Shown here piece by piece: positions 10,151 to 23,400 of a stretch of DNA of 64,000 nucleotides; the first letter of the stretch is position 1; each line of letters begins with the position of its first letter. This DNA comes from Tubiluchus corallicola (lineage: Eukaryota; Priapulida; Priapulimorpha; Priapulimorphida; Tubiluchidae), in the NCBI GenBank assembly GCA_030141605.1, contig JAQGDQ010000174.1, positions 374,001-438,000 on the forward strand. Direction: 5' to 3'. Both the position numbers and the translations under genes were made by a program. The notes beneath the pieces are model-generated. The model had not been told where the DNA came from. It saw nothing but the letters and a program-made list of their open reading frames with translations, and made no database searches.

Positions 10151-13104
10151 CCTCGTGTCTAAAATAATTAGCGCTTAAATAAAAATGAAGAATGGGTCAG
10201 AATGAGGTCGTTGTTATGCACTGTCTCAGTACCCATAGTCATGATGTACTTCACTATACATAATTCTGTGGATTATAAGATCTAATAAATTCTCTTATTG
10301 CTTGAAATGCAACACTGAAAGTGTGAAAGCAGAACTGCAAAAAAGCAAATTTGTCACATGGTGGTGGATATGCTGAAATTCACTGTTCACTGTTCAATTC
10401 TTTTATGAAGATGGAAAGAATTAAAAAAATTGCTTGACACAAAATAACTTGTGCCACGGACATCACAAAACCTGAAATAAAATTACAGAGATTGTTGTTA
10501 CTACTGATTATTAACATTGTGTTAATTGATTAACACATTAAATAGTTTACAGAAAACAATATTGTACTATTTCACTATCTACATGAAAAATAACATTAGC
10601 GAATGATAGTATCTGATACTAAAAAATTTTCAACCGTGTTAGCTTCACGGAACATGATCAAATAACGACCTGGTATACAGCTCTCATTAACTGATATGAA
10701 GAAAATGCAGTAACTGGTCTAGGCTATGGACACTAGAAATATAAAGGTAGTCGTGGCAGTTATACTGGTAATATAAAGTTCTATGTTGGAAAAGTAACAA
10801 ATTGCACTAGAAAAATAGGTTACTTTACATTACCATAGATCGACAGGGCGAACCCTATAAGCAGGCTTTTTGCCCATAATTATCTCTCGTGTTAAACGTC
10901 TGTTAATTGTTTATCATATTTTTTTCTCTTGCATTTTACATTTCTCTCTCTAAATTGTCTCTCAAGTGAAAGTGCCACCTAACGGCAGTTGTCGTAGTAT
11001 GGTGAGGAAGCAAGGTCAGTGGTGGTATGGCTCACGTATCAGATATGTTGGTTTATGATAAATGAAATGATGCTGCAGAAAGGTTGGATTTAAAAAAAAA
11101 ACGTTTAGTCTGATTACATTAAGGTAATTAGAGAAAATAATCAATATATATTATTATTACTGTGTTCTATACCAGAGTTGTTAGACTCTTGTTCATGATA
11201 TGAGAGCCAATATCCTCAACACATAGACGGTCACCACTAGGCCTGTATCGAACGAAATCCAGATACCCGATGAAGCTGGATATCAGATATCCAAATCCGA
11301 CCTAACCCAGCAAAAATTTCAACTGGATCCAAACTCAAAAATTAGTATGAATGAATTTAATGAAATACAAGACCTACAATGCCAAAAACAGCCTATTTCA
11401 TGATCATGACTAAATAACGAAATCGACACACCATGGCAAGCATTCTGCGGCTGCACGTAGAAAGTGACGCTGAACGGAGAACCTCTGCATTAAAGTATTC
11501 GCTGGCTAGGTTGTTTTACGCTTTACTTTAGAAAATGATTGTGGGGATAAAAAATTCACACAACTCTATAATTTTACAACAATTCCTAAAACGTGCAAGT
11601 TATGCAGCGGAGAAATGAGGTAATAGCAAACGTCTTTGCAATAGCTTCAAAGACAACTAAGCATTATGAAAGAATTTGCATGTTGCTGGCTTTGTTGTGT
11701 ACACAGACTAAGTGGTACTGCGGCAGTAGTCCGTAAGTAAGCGTATATATTTATCAAGTGTTTACTATTTGATGTATGGCAGCAGCAGGGTACAAAAAGT
11801 AAACTTAGGAGGCCGTAGCTTCATAAAAAGGATACTTTAATTGATGGCAAGCTGGTGTGTTCAGACCTAGCTACTATTCAGTTTTATATCCTCAGTTACT
11901 ATGTTAGATTGTTACTAATAGACATAGACATTTTTATTTATCTCCTCATTTACACCAGTATACAAGTTGACTATTATTTTTATAGTTAATTGATTAAAAA
12001 GGATAAATTAAGCATAAAGGAAAGAGTTAAAGGGGGTGCAGGAGAAAGGGTAGCGAAAGACCAATTGGTCATCCAGTCAGCTACAATACTATAATAGAAG
12101 CAAAGTAAATAATATTGCTGACTAAAAGTAAACAAATATTTTCGATTAATAATAATTATTTTTGACCTGCTTAGAGTAGACAAGCCAGTGTTGATATCGC
12201 TTATGTTTTACGAAATAGTATGATACCAATTCAATTCAAAACATGCATTTATTTCTATATTCATGATATAACTGAGGCAAGTAAATGTATTTAATTATCA
12301 TAATGGAAATAGGATGGCAAAAGACCAAGAAGGTCAACTGGTCAAGCCATCCTTCAATGGGTGTATGTGATTAATGGGATGACACTGTAGCTATTTCACT
12401 CATGAATAGTAGTGAAATTACATTATTACTATTTTACTTAGCAACTTGATCTGTTTAAAATTCACTAATTAACTTTAAATAACTGAAGGATGAAAATGCA
12501 ATCAAAAATACCTAAACTTACAGGAAAATGATGAAGAAAAAGCAATGGTAAGTAAAAGCCAAATAATGGTACAAATGAATATAAAAATGATCAAAATTCA
12601 AGCTATCATATCGTCCATGTATAACTCAAAATGAGAAAAACATGCAAAATAATAACAATAATATTAAATAAAAAATAATAAAAAACAAATAAAATAAAGT
12701 GAAAAGTAAGCTAGCCAAACAGAAATTTCAATAAACTTTCAAATAGGGAACTGAATGAAACTGCAAAATACTTGCATTAAAATAATAACAAACATGTCTG
12801 ATTAATAAACAAAACAAAAGAAAAACAAATAAGATCAGCTAAGTTTGAGTCATATAGCGAAAATCGATACTGCTGGCTAATTTGTGGTTGTAATTCATGC
12901 AGTCGTATCCTGATAAATACATGAATATGATATTTTCCTAGATAATAAACTTGTGACAGATTTTTCCTATCACAAAACACTATTATCACATATTTGTGTA
13001 TGCTGGAAATTATCAAAATAGAAAATTATTTGTAAGTTTATGAAGAACAGTAATGCAAAAGTAAGTGTAAGCGAAATTTAATTCAAGATTTACTTCAACC
13101 TTTT
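10151..13104. other. Intergenic spacer, AT-rich
   Basis: No gene is supported. There are decayed repeat pieces: a GATATCC-rich patch near 11260-11300 that looks like transposon debris, and two loosely similar stretches at 12045-12090 and 12310-12360 sharing AAAGACC...GGTCAA..GGTC..GCCATCC wording. The rest is unremarkable. Confidence 0.45.
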
Positions 13105-13350
13105 TTAATTCAAGATTAACTTGAGTTTGAAGTGAGTGCCAGTTAAAAAAAGGTTTGTATCATCAGCGAAAAGACGTGCAGTGAAATTAGTTGCTTGAGG
13201 GAGGTCGTTGATATAGAGTAAAAAGAATAAGGGCCCCAGTGTAGAACCTTGTGGTATGCCCGTCGTGACGTTAAGAAGAGTGGATTTAGCATTGCCTACC
13301 ATTGTAAATTGTCGTCTATTACGAAGATACAATTTCGTTAAATTAAATTA
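13105..13350 (-). mobile_element. Non-LTR retrotransposon reverse-transcriptase fragment
   Basis: An 80-residue piece of a LINE reverse transcriptase. It has YLRNRRQ, then the GIPQGSTLGPLFFLLYINDLP core and the catalytic FADDT box, in the order found in CR1/jockey-type polymerases. Stops and frameshifts flank it on both sides, and the endonuclease and C-terminal regions are gone. It is a dead 5'- and 3'-truncated copy. Confidence 0.88.
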
Positions 13351-14418
13351 TACCCTTAGCCTTACTTAGAGAAGTTGGTGGATCACCATTGTTCATAGTG
13401 CAAGCATCTTGGAAGGCAAAGTTAAGCAGTTCTGCTTCATCCAGTTGTGTTTATAATACCGTACCATCCTCAAAATGAGAAGGAGGAATTGACAGTGTAA
13501 TGAACAGACAAGTATTGGCATATTTGTAAAGATTTGGGATTAGACTTTGGGTTAGCTAGTAATAGTATCTGATTTTTGTGCTGTTGCTTAGCAAGATTAA
13601 TAATACACTATAAGGCAATAACCTCATTGCCTTAAACAATACCATAACAGGAAACTCAGGAATTGACCTCGAGTTTACATACTGTGTGACGTGTGCTAGT
13701 GTTATCTGTTTAGTACTGTATCTGTATCTGTGGTACAGTGTTTAGGTACCTTAGTTTCTAGACATGTCTTACATTTTTTACCACTGCCTAGTGTGTGTGT
13801 TATATTTGAGGGCAGTTTATAATCAAGGGCATTTTAAATTTATTTAAAAAAATGTTGTAACTAGAATAAGTACTTTCAACAAAAACTTTTTTATTCCATT
13901 TTATATCAACAAGCATTATAATGTAAGTCTTAACATTTTATGCAAGTCTTAATCCTTATAGACATTAAGCAATAATGAATATAAGGATCAGCAAGCACTA
14001 ATAAAATCTTCAGTACTAAGCAGAATATTGAGAACTTTCCATCCCCATGTCTTGCATGTTGTCATCATTTCGTTTGTCGTATCAATAGTAAAAATCAATA
14101 GTATGTTAAACCTTTTCTGTTTGTATGGTTAAAAAATAAATCATATAACCCAACTTCACGTAAAAATAACACCAGTTTTACACCTTATTATTTTGTGATT
14201 TATATGGAAAAATGTGTGTAGCATTTTGTCAATATTGTCTGATAACTGATTTTTTTCTCTGCAGTCTAGCCTCATAAACAAAATACTGCTGAAAATTTAT
14301 TCTCACTTCTACATTAAGTAAGTGTGGACATTATTCTGAGGTCTAACTCATAAGAGTTTTGCATTCTTATTATCGTTTTAAACTACAATAAGTGGTGATT
14401 TTCAGAGATTTGTGAAAG
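13351..14418. other. PCYT1 upstream region
   Basis: No gene seen. TTTTCAG at 14399-14405, shortly before the PCYT1 ATG, could be the acceptor of a 5' UTR intron. The promoter may lie anywhere in this stretch; no clear core element was recognised. Confidence 0.4.
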
Positions 14419-17400
14419 ATGAAACGGACACGTTCACAAGCAGGATTAGACACTAACGATGGCCGTGTACGTAATGAGCACAGACCGGTAAGTGCTACGG
14501 AAGATTTGGTACTACATCTATAAGTTTTGTATACTATATATATTTGTCTGTGTCTGTCAAGTATATGCAGAGCACAACACACAATTAATCATGTATTTGT
14601 TCTGTGTTCTATTTTATTACAATAATAAGTTTCTCAACACTAATTTCTGCCTATTTTTAGAGTGAGTTGGTAACATAATTGAATCAAACTTTTCTATATG
14701 CCCATCCTAATCTTTCCCAAGTACCAGTCCTAATTATGTTCTGACAACTGGTTGGAAGTTTTTTAAATGGTAAGCTTGCTACTTGTACCTGTGCCTTTTG
14801 TGACACTGCTGTGGGCCAAATGTCCCATCTCAATCCTTGATAATATGATGATATCAAATTAAATAGGCCCTTCAACATTGAGTAGGCCCTGTCACTGACT
14901 GCTGATTGCTTTGTAGAATGCCAAATTGTATAAACAAACTTGTGTAGATGAGCTGACTTGAAAATTTGTAGTTGACGTGAAAGTATCTTTCTTTACACAG
15001 AGAGACTGCATCGCTTTGGAAAACATACTTGTATAATCGATTGTGTAAACAACTAATAAGTGCAAACAAATTGAATTTGCAGCAGAGGAAATTTTGCATT
15101 AACCATTCAATGTAAAAAAATTTCACTTCTATTATTTTGTTTAGTAAAAATTGGTTTGTTAGCCTTTAAATGTAGGAATAAAATCTCTAAAATGTTGTGG
15201 TTGTTTTCAGGCTTTGTGCGCACCAGCTCCTTTCAGTGATGAATGGGAAAGTGAAATTGAAAGAGAAACATGTGATTATTCCATCCACATAACCAAGGAA
15301 ATGGCTTTAGCAAATGATGGTAATGTATTTCAGGCCCAGATTATGTTGGAGTTGATCTGTGGAGAAAATTTTGCACTTTTTGGTTGAGCAACTCAACCAA
15401 ATCGCTACTGTTCTGGGTGTTATTGTTGTTGTTCTTGCTGTTGCAGGGATTGCCTTTTTGAAAAAAAAACCTAATGTTTCGCAAATTTGCCATGGATCGT
15501 CAGGAAACTTCACATGAATGTACTAGAATGACTTCTGCATTAGCTGACAGAGTCGGAATTTTGATTTATTATTCTAAACTCAAGGCGGTGGCAATAACTT
15601 CATTTTTAAAAAAAGCCTAAGGCTCTGTTAATTTGAAATGATCCATCACAAACTTTTATTAGAATGTTCATGAATGAATTAGTGAAGTCCACATTGACCG
15701 ATGGATCCGGTCTTTCAAGTTGCAATTTTAAATTCAAGATGTCAGAGCATCAGTTATTCTGCCTATCAGTGACTATATCTAAATAGGAGGAAGTAAGGGA
15801 GCGTGTTACACAACTTTTTAGTGAGAGGGACATCTGTTATTATGTGAAGTATAATTCCTGAATTCTTTAAGTTTTCAGTTTTTGTAGCAGAATCATATGT
15901 TATCTGATTCCATATATGTTCAATTAGTTTTTCTTGTTCTACAGCCTTAGTTCAGAAAAGTTTCGCTTTTTGGAGAAAGACGTTTAATTTTTGTCAAGAA
16001 TTAATGTAAAAGCCTTTAGGTGTATTCTTACAAGTAGAAGAAAATGCACAAATATGTAAAGAAAGAGGGTAATCCATAAATTTATCGTTTGGAACTTTTA
16101 ATTTCAGTTCCTCGACCTGTGCGTGTTTATGCTGATGGCGTCTATGATATGTTTCATCAAGGTCACGCGAGACAACTGCAGCAAGCTAAAAATGTCTTTC
16201 CTTGGGTGTACTTAATTGTTGGTGGTAAGTAGAGCCTGGCCTCTTTGATGAATAAGCCTTTTTCACAGTTCCAGCGATTATTGATGATTGTGAAAAGCTC
16301 AAAGGATATGTGAACCAGACAACTCATTTGTGTATACTTGACAACACTTCGTAGCCCAAACTATTGCGATAGTAACAGTTAAAGCTAGCTAGAACCTTAT
16401 CTGGTTTATTTTTTCTTGTTCCAAAGCAAGATCCTGCAAGTATTACTCTACACACAAACTAATGCATAATTGCGTAAAATCCGCATAAAACAACGGAAGT
16501 TTCTGAACTGATGTAGCAAACAGCTTTGTTTTATACATATGTCATGTGATGGTTATAGTTAAGACGCATTGCTGGGGTTCACATAACTTTTAACCTACAG
16601 CAACTACACCTGCGCACAACACAACTGTGAAAAGGCTTATTATGGAACGTAATGGCTTACAGTTGGGGTGCATGAAAACATGTCTAAAATGTAATTACTT
16701 CATGAACACTATCAGCATTTTATATAATTACTTATGCCATAAAAGCTATCACATTTCCTTAAATTGTGATTGCTGAGAATTCTGCAGGTGGCTAGTACTA
16801 GATGGATGTATGCATAATTATCTGTTGCAATAATTTCAATAGTACAATATAATGATATGCTTTTACTTTATATTATGACATTATAATGCATTATATAAAA
16901 TTTACTAGCTCTTTTGCTAAACCGATAAATGTTAACTATTGCTTTATCATTGCATGGTCAAGAATAACATGTTTTTCTTTAAATTACTTTTCATTTGTTA
17001 CTTTTCATTACTTTTCATTACTTTAAATTAACTTTTCATTTTTATTAACAAACAGATATCAAGCGCGAAATACTTTCATACATGTCGTCAGTTATATTAG
17101 AAATATTTTTTATAATTATTTGTTAATACAAAACAAAAGCTGTCACTTAAAACATCTTCTGTCACAGAAGAATCTTGCCACAGTTTTTGACACAGCTAAG
17201 CATACTGGCTAGCTTTTTATTGTTTTTCACGTGTTGATTATATTCCATTAAGTTGAAATTTATCAGTACATGCACATTGCACATGTTTGTTATACAGTCA
17301 CTCCTATGTTTCTACAAAATAACAATAAGTATGGGACAACGAAAAACAGCTAATGTTAATCTTAAAAAATGATGAAATTTTCCTATTAGAAGTACCTCCC

Positions 17401-20400
17401 ATCACATTCACCAACAAAGAACAAGTTGGCAGTTACCCGACTGCCGTTTAACAGTGGTTAATGTTAACATTTTTTTTAACAATTTTGTTTTAGAAAATAA
17501 TTGAATGGTCGTCATTTAAAATTTTTGTTGTAATAAACCTATTTAGCTTAATGTACTAGTTCTCATCATTGTTGCTTTGGATTTTAACTGATTCTTCTCG
17601 AAATTGATAGTTGCTAGTGACGAAGATACGCACAAATTGAAAGGCAGAACCGTGATGACTGGTCCAGAAAGATACGAAGCCGTCCGTCATTGTAGATATG
17701 TGGATGAAGTATACAGAGCATGTCCATGGACTATCACAAAAGATTTTTTAGAAGAAAATAAGGTTGGTTAAATGTGGAAGTTTATGTGATCCTGGTAGTA
17801 CGTTTTGCTATCATTATTATATCGCAATGGAGACGAGTTGAGAATTAGACATTACTCGCAAGCATCACACTAAGCTTTGCTAAACTGTATTTTCATTTCT
17901 GTAAGCTATACATTTCTTAAGTTGTGTTCCAGGAAGCTTATCTTTCGGCATAATAATATTTGATCTCTTTTCTAGATCGACTTTGTAGCACACGATGATC
18001 TCCCGTACGGTTCTAGCAACAGCGAAGATATATACAAACCCATAAAAGATTTAGGTATGTTTATGCCAACACAAAGAACAGAAGGTATATCAACGTCAGA
18101 CGTTGTTGCTCGAATTGTACGAGATTATGATTCTTATGTACGACGAAATTTAGCCCGAGGATATTCTGCTAAAGAGATGAACATTAGCTTTTTCAAGGTA
18201 AGAAATGTAGTAAAACTACAAAGCATCATAAATTTGCAAAATCCTAAAATATTCAGACTTACAACTCGTGTTAACTCAGAGCAGATGGCTAATTCCTAAC
18301 AAGGTCACTCTCTTTTAAATCGATTTAGTCGTTTCAAATATAGCGTCAATGTGCTGCTGTAAATTAGTCTTAGAAGTCAGTTTAAAAATACAGAGGTGTA
18401 TAGGCTTTTTGAAATTTTAACCTTTTTCACAGGTGTCTATTTAGGCTTGTCATCTTCGCTAGAAAGCTAAACGTGTTTTGAAAAGCATGTATAACACAGT
18501 TACCAAGGCATTTTTTGTACTCAAAATGACTTAAGTGGCCATAGGAAATAAAACCATTCATGCTGGGTCTTTTGGACCCAATCTGCGATATAAACACTTA
18601 TATTATAACCTTGAAAATAGAAAAATATAAACTGACCATTGCTAATAAATTGTTGCAAGTGGACAGAGCAATCGTCTTAATGCGGAAAATTGCTTTAGCG
18701 TATAGTCAGAGCCAGATTATCCTATAGGCTAGGTAGGCTGAAGCTTAGAGCCAATCAAGCTTGGGTCCCTCAAAGCTTTGGAAATATTTGGTTGAAAATA
18801 TATTTTTTACTATATGCGTGAGGAAATATGTGCTAATTTGGGTTGCAATAAATAGTAAAATACACATAGAGTGTTTCTTAAATATTTTGATTGGCAAACA
18901 AAAGATAGTTATTCTAGTTTATTTCCAATAAGTTTACTTAAAACTGTATAAATGTCGTTAAAATATATCACGAGTAAAAATTGTTCAAGACGGGTGAGGG
19001 AGAGTTAGAAGGTGGCTGCATCTGAGGAGGACCCCATGACTTCCAACAGCCTATGGGCACCAAAAGTTATTAATCGAGCCCTGCAAACTCTGTGTACTGT
19101 CTTCTTGATATACCACATTTGACATATTCCAGCACACAAACATTTCTTTCTTCAAACAATCAAACGTCTTTGTGAAATGCATCTACTTACAGAACTTTGT
19201 TAATAGCTGGAGCTATTGATAACTGTCCCTTTGACATTTTTGTATACAGACTGCCCTAAGTAAATCCCTGACAATTCAAGATTAGGTGCTGTGAATAAAA
19301 CATAAGAACACGGGTACAGCCAAATTAGAATTGTTATTGTCAGTTTGCTAGTGACAATAGGTATCTGTTGATAGAATTTTTTATTTGAAACCTTTGCAAA
19401 AAGTTATTAGCTGGATTGTGAAATTTTCTTTGTGACCACAGACTGGCAGGATGTGTGCCCACTAATGTGTCAATAGTTATTATTTATTTATGAAAATGGT
19501 AGACTACTATGCTGAACAGTCTCACTATGTTGAACAAATTTAACTGAAGTCAGTTTGCTATGAAGTTAAACTTTTTAGTAGAAGCAGTTAAGCAAAGGAG
19601 AATCATTGATATGACTAAGGAAAACAACCATGAATAGTTTTTGTAAGATACTGAGTATCTTTTTTCTCTCTTCTTATACCTACCTTGTTATGACGTTATT
19701 GAATAACTGTACCCCAAAAATAACTGAATGGCATGTGAATGCACATGCGATACATTACCTGTCTTTGTGCTGAGAATGACTGAGGTAGACAGGTGTTTAA
19801 AAATATGTTCAAAGAATATTTTGACCATTTGCTTTACTTGGAAGTTAGCATCCAGTGTACATTGTACTTCACTATATTCATAAAGTGGTACTATTTGTGT
19901 TGCCATTATCTTAATTATGTAGAGTGCTGCAACAGCCAGTAGACACTTTGGTTTGTGATTTTCTTTGTAGCTAAGCTTTTCGTCTAATCTTAGCAAATTT
20001 TTGAATTACTCAAAAGTGGTTTTTGATAAATCTTCTTATTTAAATTTTGCCTGGATTCCCATTACTAATGTAAGATGAGGTGCAATGAATGCAGTGGAAA
20101 GAAGTTCTTTGATCATAAACTGGAGTGGAATAGAAAATTCTCAAGAGCAAATGGACCAGACAGTGCTCTAACTATAAACAAAGTATTTTGCTCAAAGTGG
20201 TACCAGATAGTTGGAAGACCTTCACCCATGAGCTGTTAAAAACTTTCTCGAAACAAGGTATCCGACTTCCAACTGGATTGATCCCTAAGCTCTTCCCACT
20301 GAAAATTTAGTGCTTGATAGATCATCGTGCAATTTCTTACAATCAGGCTAGAATTTCACAAAAAGACCAAGGCACCTTCAGTCATCCTTCTTGAAGTCGA

Positions 20401-23400
20401 AACAACAATTAGAGATTGTTTTGGAGACATTTTATTGGAAATGTTTGCTTATATTGGAAATGCATGTGTTAATCATTAGCACAAGTGCTTTGAAGAAGGC
20501 AGCAAGAATATTGACGTCTACCAATACAGTTTTTGTCTTATTTGACCCAAAACAAGTTTTTAGTTCATCTGTACCAATTTTTTCACATTTTGTTTTTTTT
20601 TAAAATATAAAACACATCCTGACTTCAGAATGGCAAAACTATTGAACATCATTTTAAAGGAAAGGACAAGTCATTTAGCACATTGTGTTTATTTTACTCT
20701 TAACACCTAAACTTTAAAAAAATATATAACAAATTAATTTGCAAAAAACTCTGTATAAAGCATGAAGTTAATTTGTGCTACCGCTGAATGGAAATTTTGA
20801 CATGTGATAGTAGCCTTCAGTCAGTTGAAAATATGGTGGACTTCGCGACTTTTCGTAGCCGCATCATGGGTTTCCGTAAGATCTAAATTTCCTTAAACTA
20901 TTTCACACTTCTGCAGCTTAGCTAATATTTGCCAAATTGGCTAATTTTCTATAAAAACTTATTGTACTTTTGAAGAAAATTGTCAGCACATTGGTTTTCT
21001 TCAGCTGATGAATGATGGCATTCGTGGAAGAATGAGCGTCAGAAATGGTAACAACCAAGCGTGAAATGATTGCGACTTTAAAGTGATTTTACTAATTATA
21101 CGAAGCTCTTATCACACTTTTATTACTAGATCCTGCAAACAAGCCTAACTTTGCAGAATGTTTGGCCCTTCCTTTAAAATGCTGGAAATAAAAAATATCA
21201 TTATTATGTTTCAGGAGAAAGCATTCCGTTTTCAAAATAAAGTCGACGCTGTTAAAGTTAAAGCAAAATCTTATCAAGCCAAGGGCAAGCATTTAGTACA
21301 AAACATAGAAGAAAAGAGCAATGAACTTATCAACAAGTGGGAAGAAAAGTCAAGGGAATTTATAGGCAACTTCCTCTTAATGTTTGGAAAGGAGGGAAAA
21401 TTTGTAAGTAATGTTTGATACATTCATTTTTTTTCTTAAGTTTGTTTAAATCTGCATATATTTGCCTAGCATGTGGGAATTTGCAAGCTTATAGTTTTGT
21501 AATTGCTTACAGATAGTGTGTAGAAATTTGCAAAATTATTTTATTCCATATTTGCATTTTTTCCAAAAATAGGTTTAATGCATTTCCATACATGTGGTTT
21601 AAACTAAAAACAAACTGGTAAAAAATGAAGTCAAAACTGACAAAACAAAAATATTCTGCTGATAAAAACTGTATGACAGACTATAGAAATTCAAGGTCAT
21701 TATTTTCAGCTAAATGCATATAAATTCTATTGGAGCTAGTCTTTTGCCAAAGCCAAAGTCGCGATTACTTCTGCCAAATGGATGTAACTAAAAAGTCCTT
21801 GTATGTAAAAGAGATTAGTATTACCCAGGCTTTATCATAAATACAACATGCCAAGCAGGGCAACAGCAGGTACCATTTTTAAAGTCTTTGTATGGCCCAG
21901 CTGCAGTATCGAACTCACGACCGCCCAGACAGAAAGCAGATGCATTACCACTAGACTACTGTCTGGTTTAAGGCTACCGTCTTGTGTACCGTATGTTGCT
22001 AAGTTATGTCACATTATTGCCTGTTTAATCGTGGAAGATGCTAGACTGTTTAATTGCACCGAGAGAGAGAGAGAGATCAGTAGAAAATGATCAAAGTTTT
22101 CTGTGTGTAAAACTGATTTTCTGAATGCATGTGCTTTTAGTACAGGTAGACATTAATTAATCAGTGATTGCAGAAAGCAAATTAACCTCTTTCTTCCAGT
22201 AATTCCTATGCTAGCAATTTCATCTTGCTTCAGTCGCTCGTGTAACTTTTCTGTGTAAGGGGCACTCAGTGCCAACCCATGGACATGTGGATGCCTTTTT
22301 CGTGCAATTTGTGTTTTTATACACCATACATACTCCCTCAATGAATTAAGCAGCTTGGATTAGTATAGCAAATGAAACAGCTGGAAGTAAGTATCGAACC
22401 CAGGCAGTCGTAAGCTATGTTACGCAAAAGCGTGCATGTATCCGCTTGACTATTAGTTGCCACAAAAGATACTAAAGAAACGTAATACTTGATTTTTTGT
22501 TTTTGGTTCAATTTTATACAGATTACAAAAAAATAATAGCATGTTTGTAGGTAGGTTTTACTAGTGTTTCTGTGGTTTCTTGTCCACTGAACTACTTTCC
22601 CACTTTCCATTGACTTTTGTTCGATGGGAAATGATCTTTACAGAACAGTTGTAAATCCTACTAGAACGAATTGCATGTCAGAGCTGTGTATTTTGTCAGG
22701 GTTTTTAAACTAAATCAGTAGAGGCGGTTATGTAATGCGTTATGAGTGACTCATCCTTGCTTCGAGATTTGACTGGTGGCCCTTCTGGTCATCTTTTCTG
22801 TGATTCTTAAAATTGTAGTCCTAAATGTTTTTTTGAAAAAAGTTTGCAAATCTTTTTCGCTCATCAGCGTTCGGTCTGACGCTTTTAATTCTTTTACTTT
22901 TTTAAGGCAGCGTAAATGTTGACGTTTAGCCAGTTTTTCGCCAAGTTGGCGAAATTGAGCTACTTTTTGGCGAAATAATCATCTTGCGTCGCGGTTGCAC
23001 GGTAACTTCCGTTACATTTTCAACATGTCGCGGTTCGTTTCTTCGTTAATGTTTTTCGAATTCCTCTTACATTGTGGTTTTGTTAAACGTTCATTAAAAT
23101 TAGCAGATTCAGAGTGAAAAGAGAATTTGTTAAGAGTGTTGTGTATAATAAGTAACTGATCGTGTTTTTGAGGGACGTGGATAAGGGGGCGACTGTGTTA
23201 TTGATCGTACAGTTTCGCTGAATGTACAGTACCGCAAGGCGTGTTTTCTTCGCGCGTTTCGTTTACAAGGTTTCTTGATGTAGAGTATTTTTGTCAAGAA
23301 AAAATAGCAAACAGTAAAAGCTGCAGTGAGGAGTGCTTTGTTATTAGATCATTTTTATGTTAACTAGAGTCTTCATCCTTATTGCATTTCCGTACATGAA

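Noticed and set aside
11230-11330. GGCCTGTATCGAAC...GATATCAGATATCC patch as a DNA transposon end
   Set aside because: It resembles hAT debris, but no matching opposite end was found nearby.
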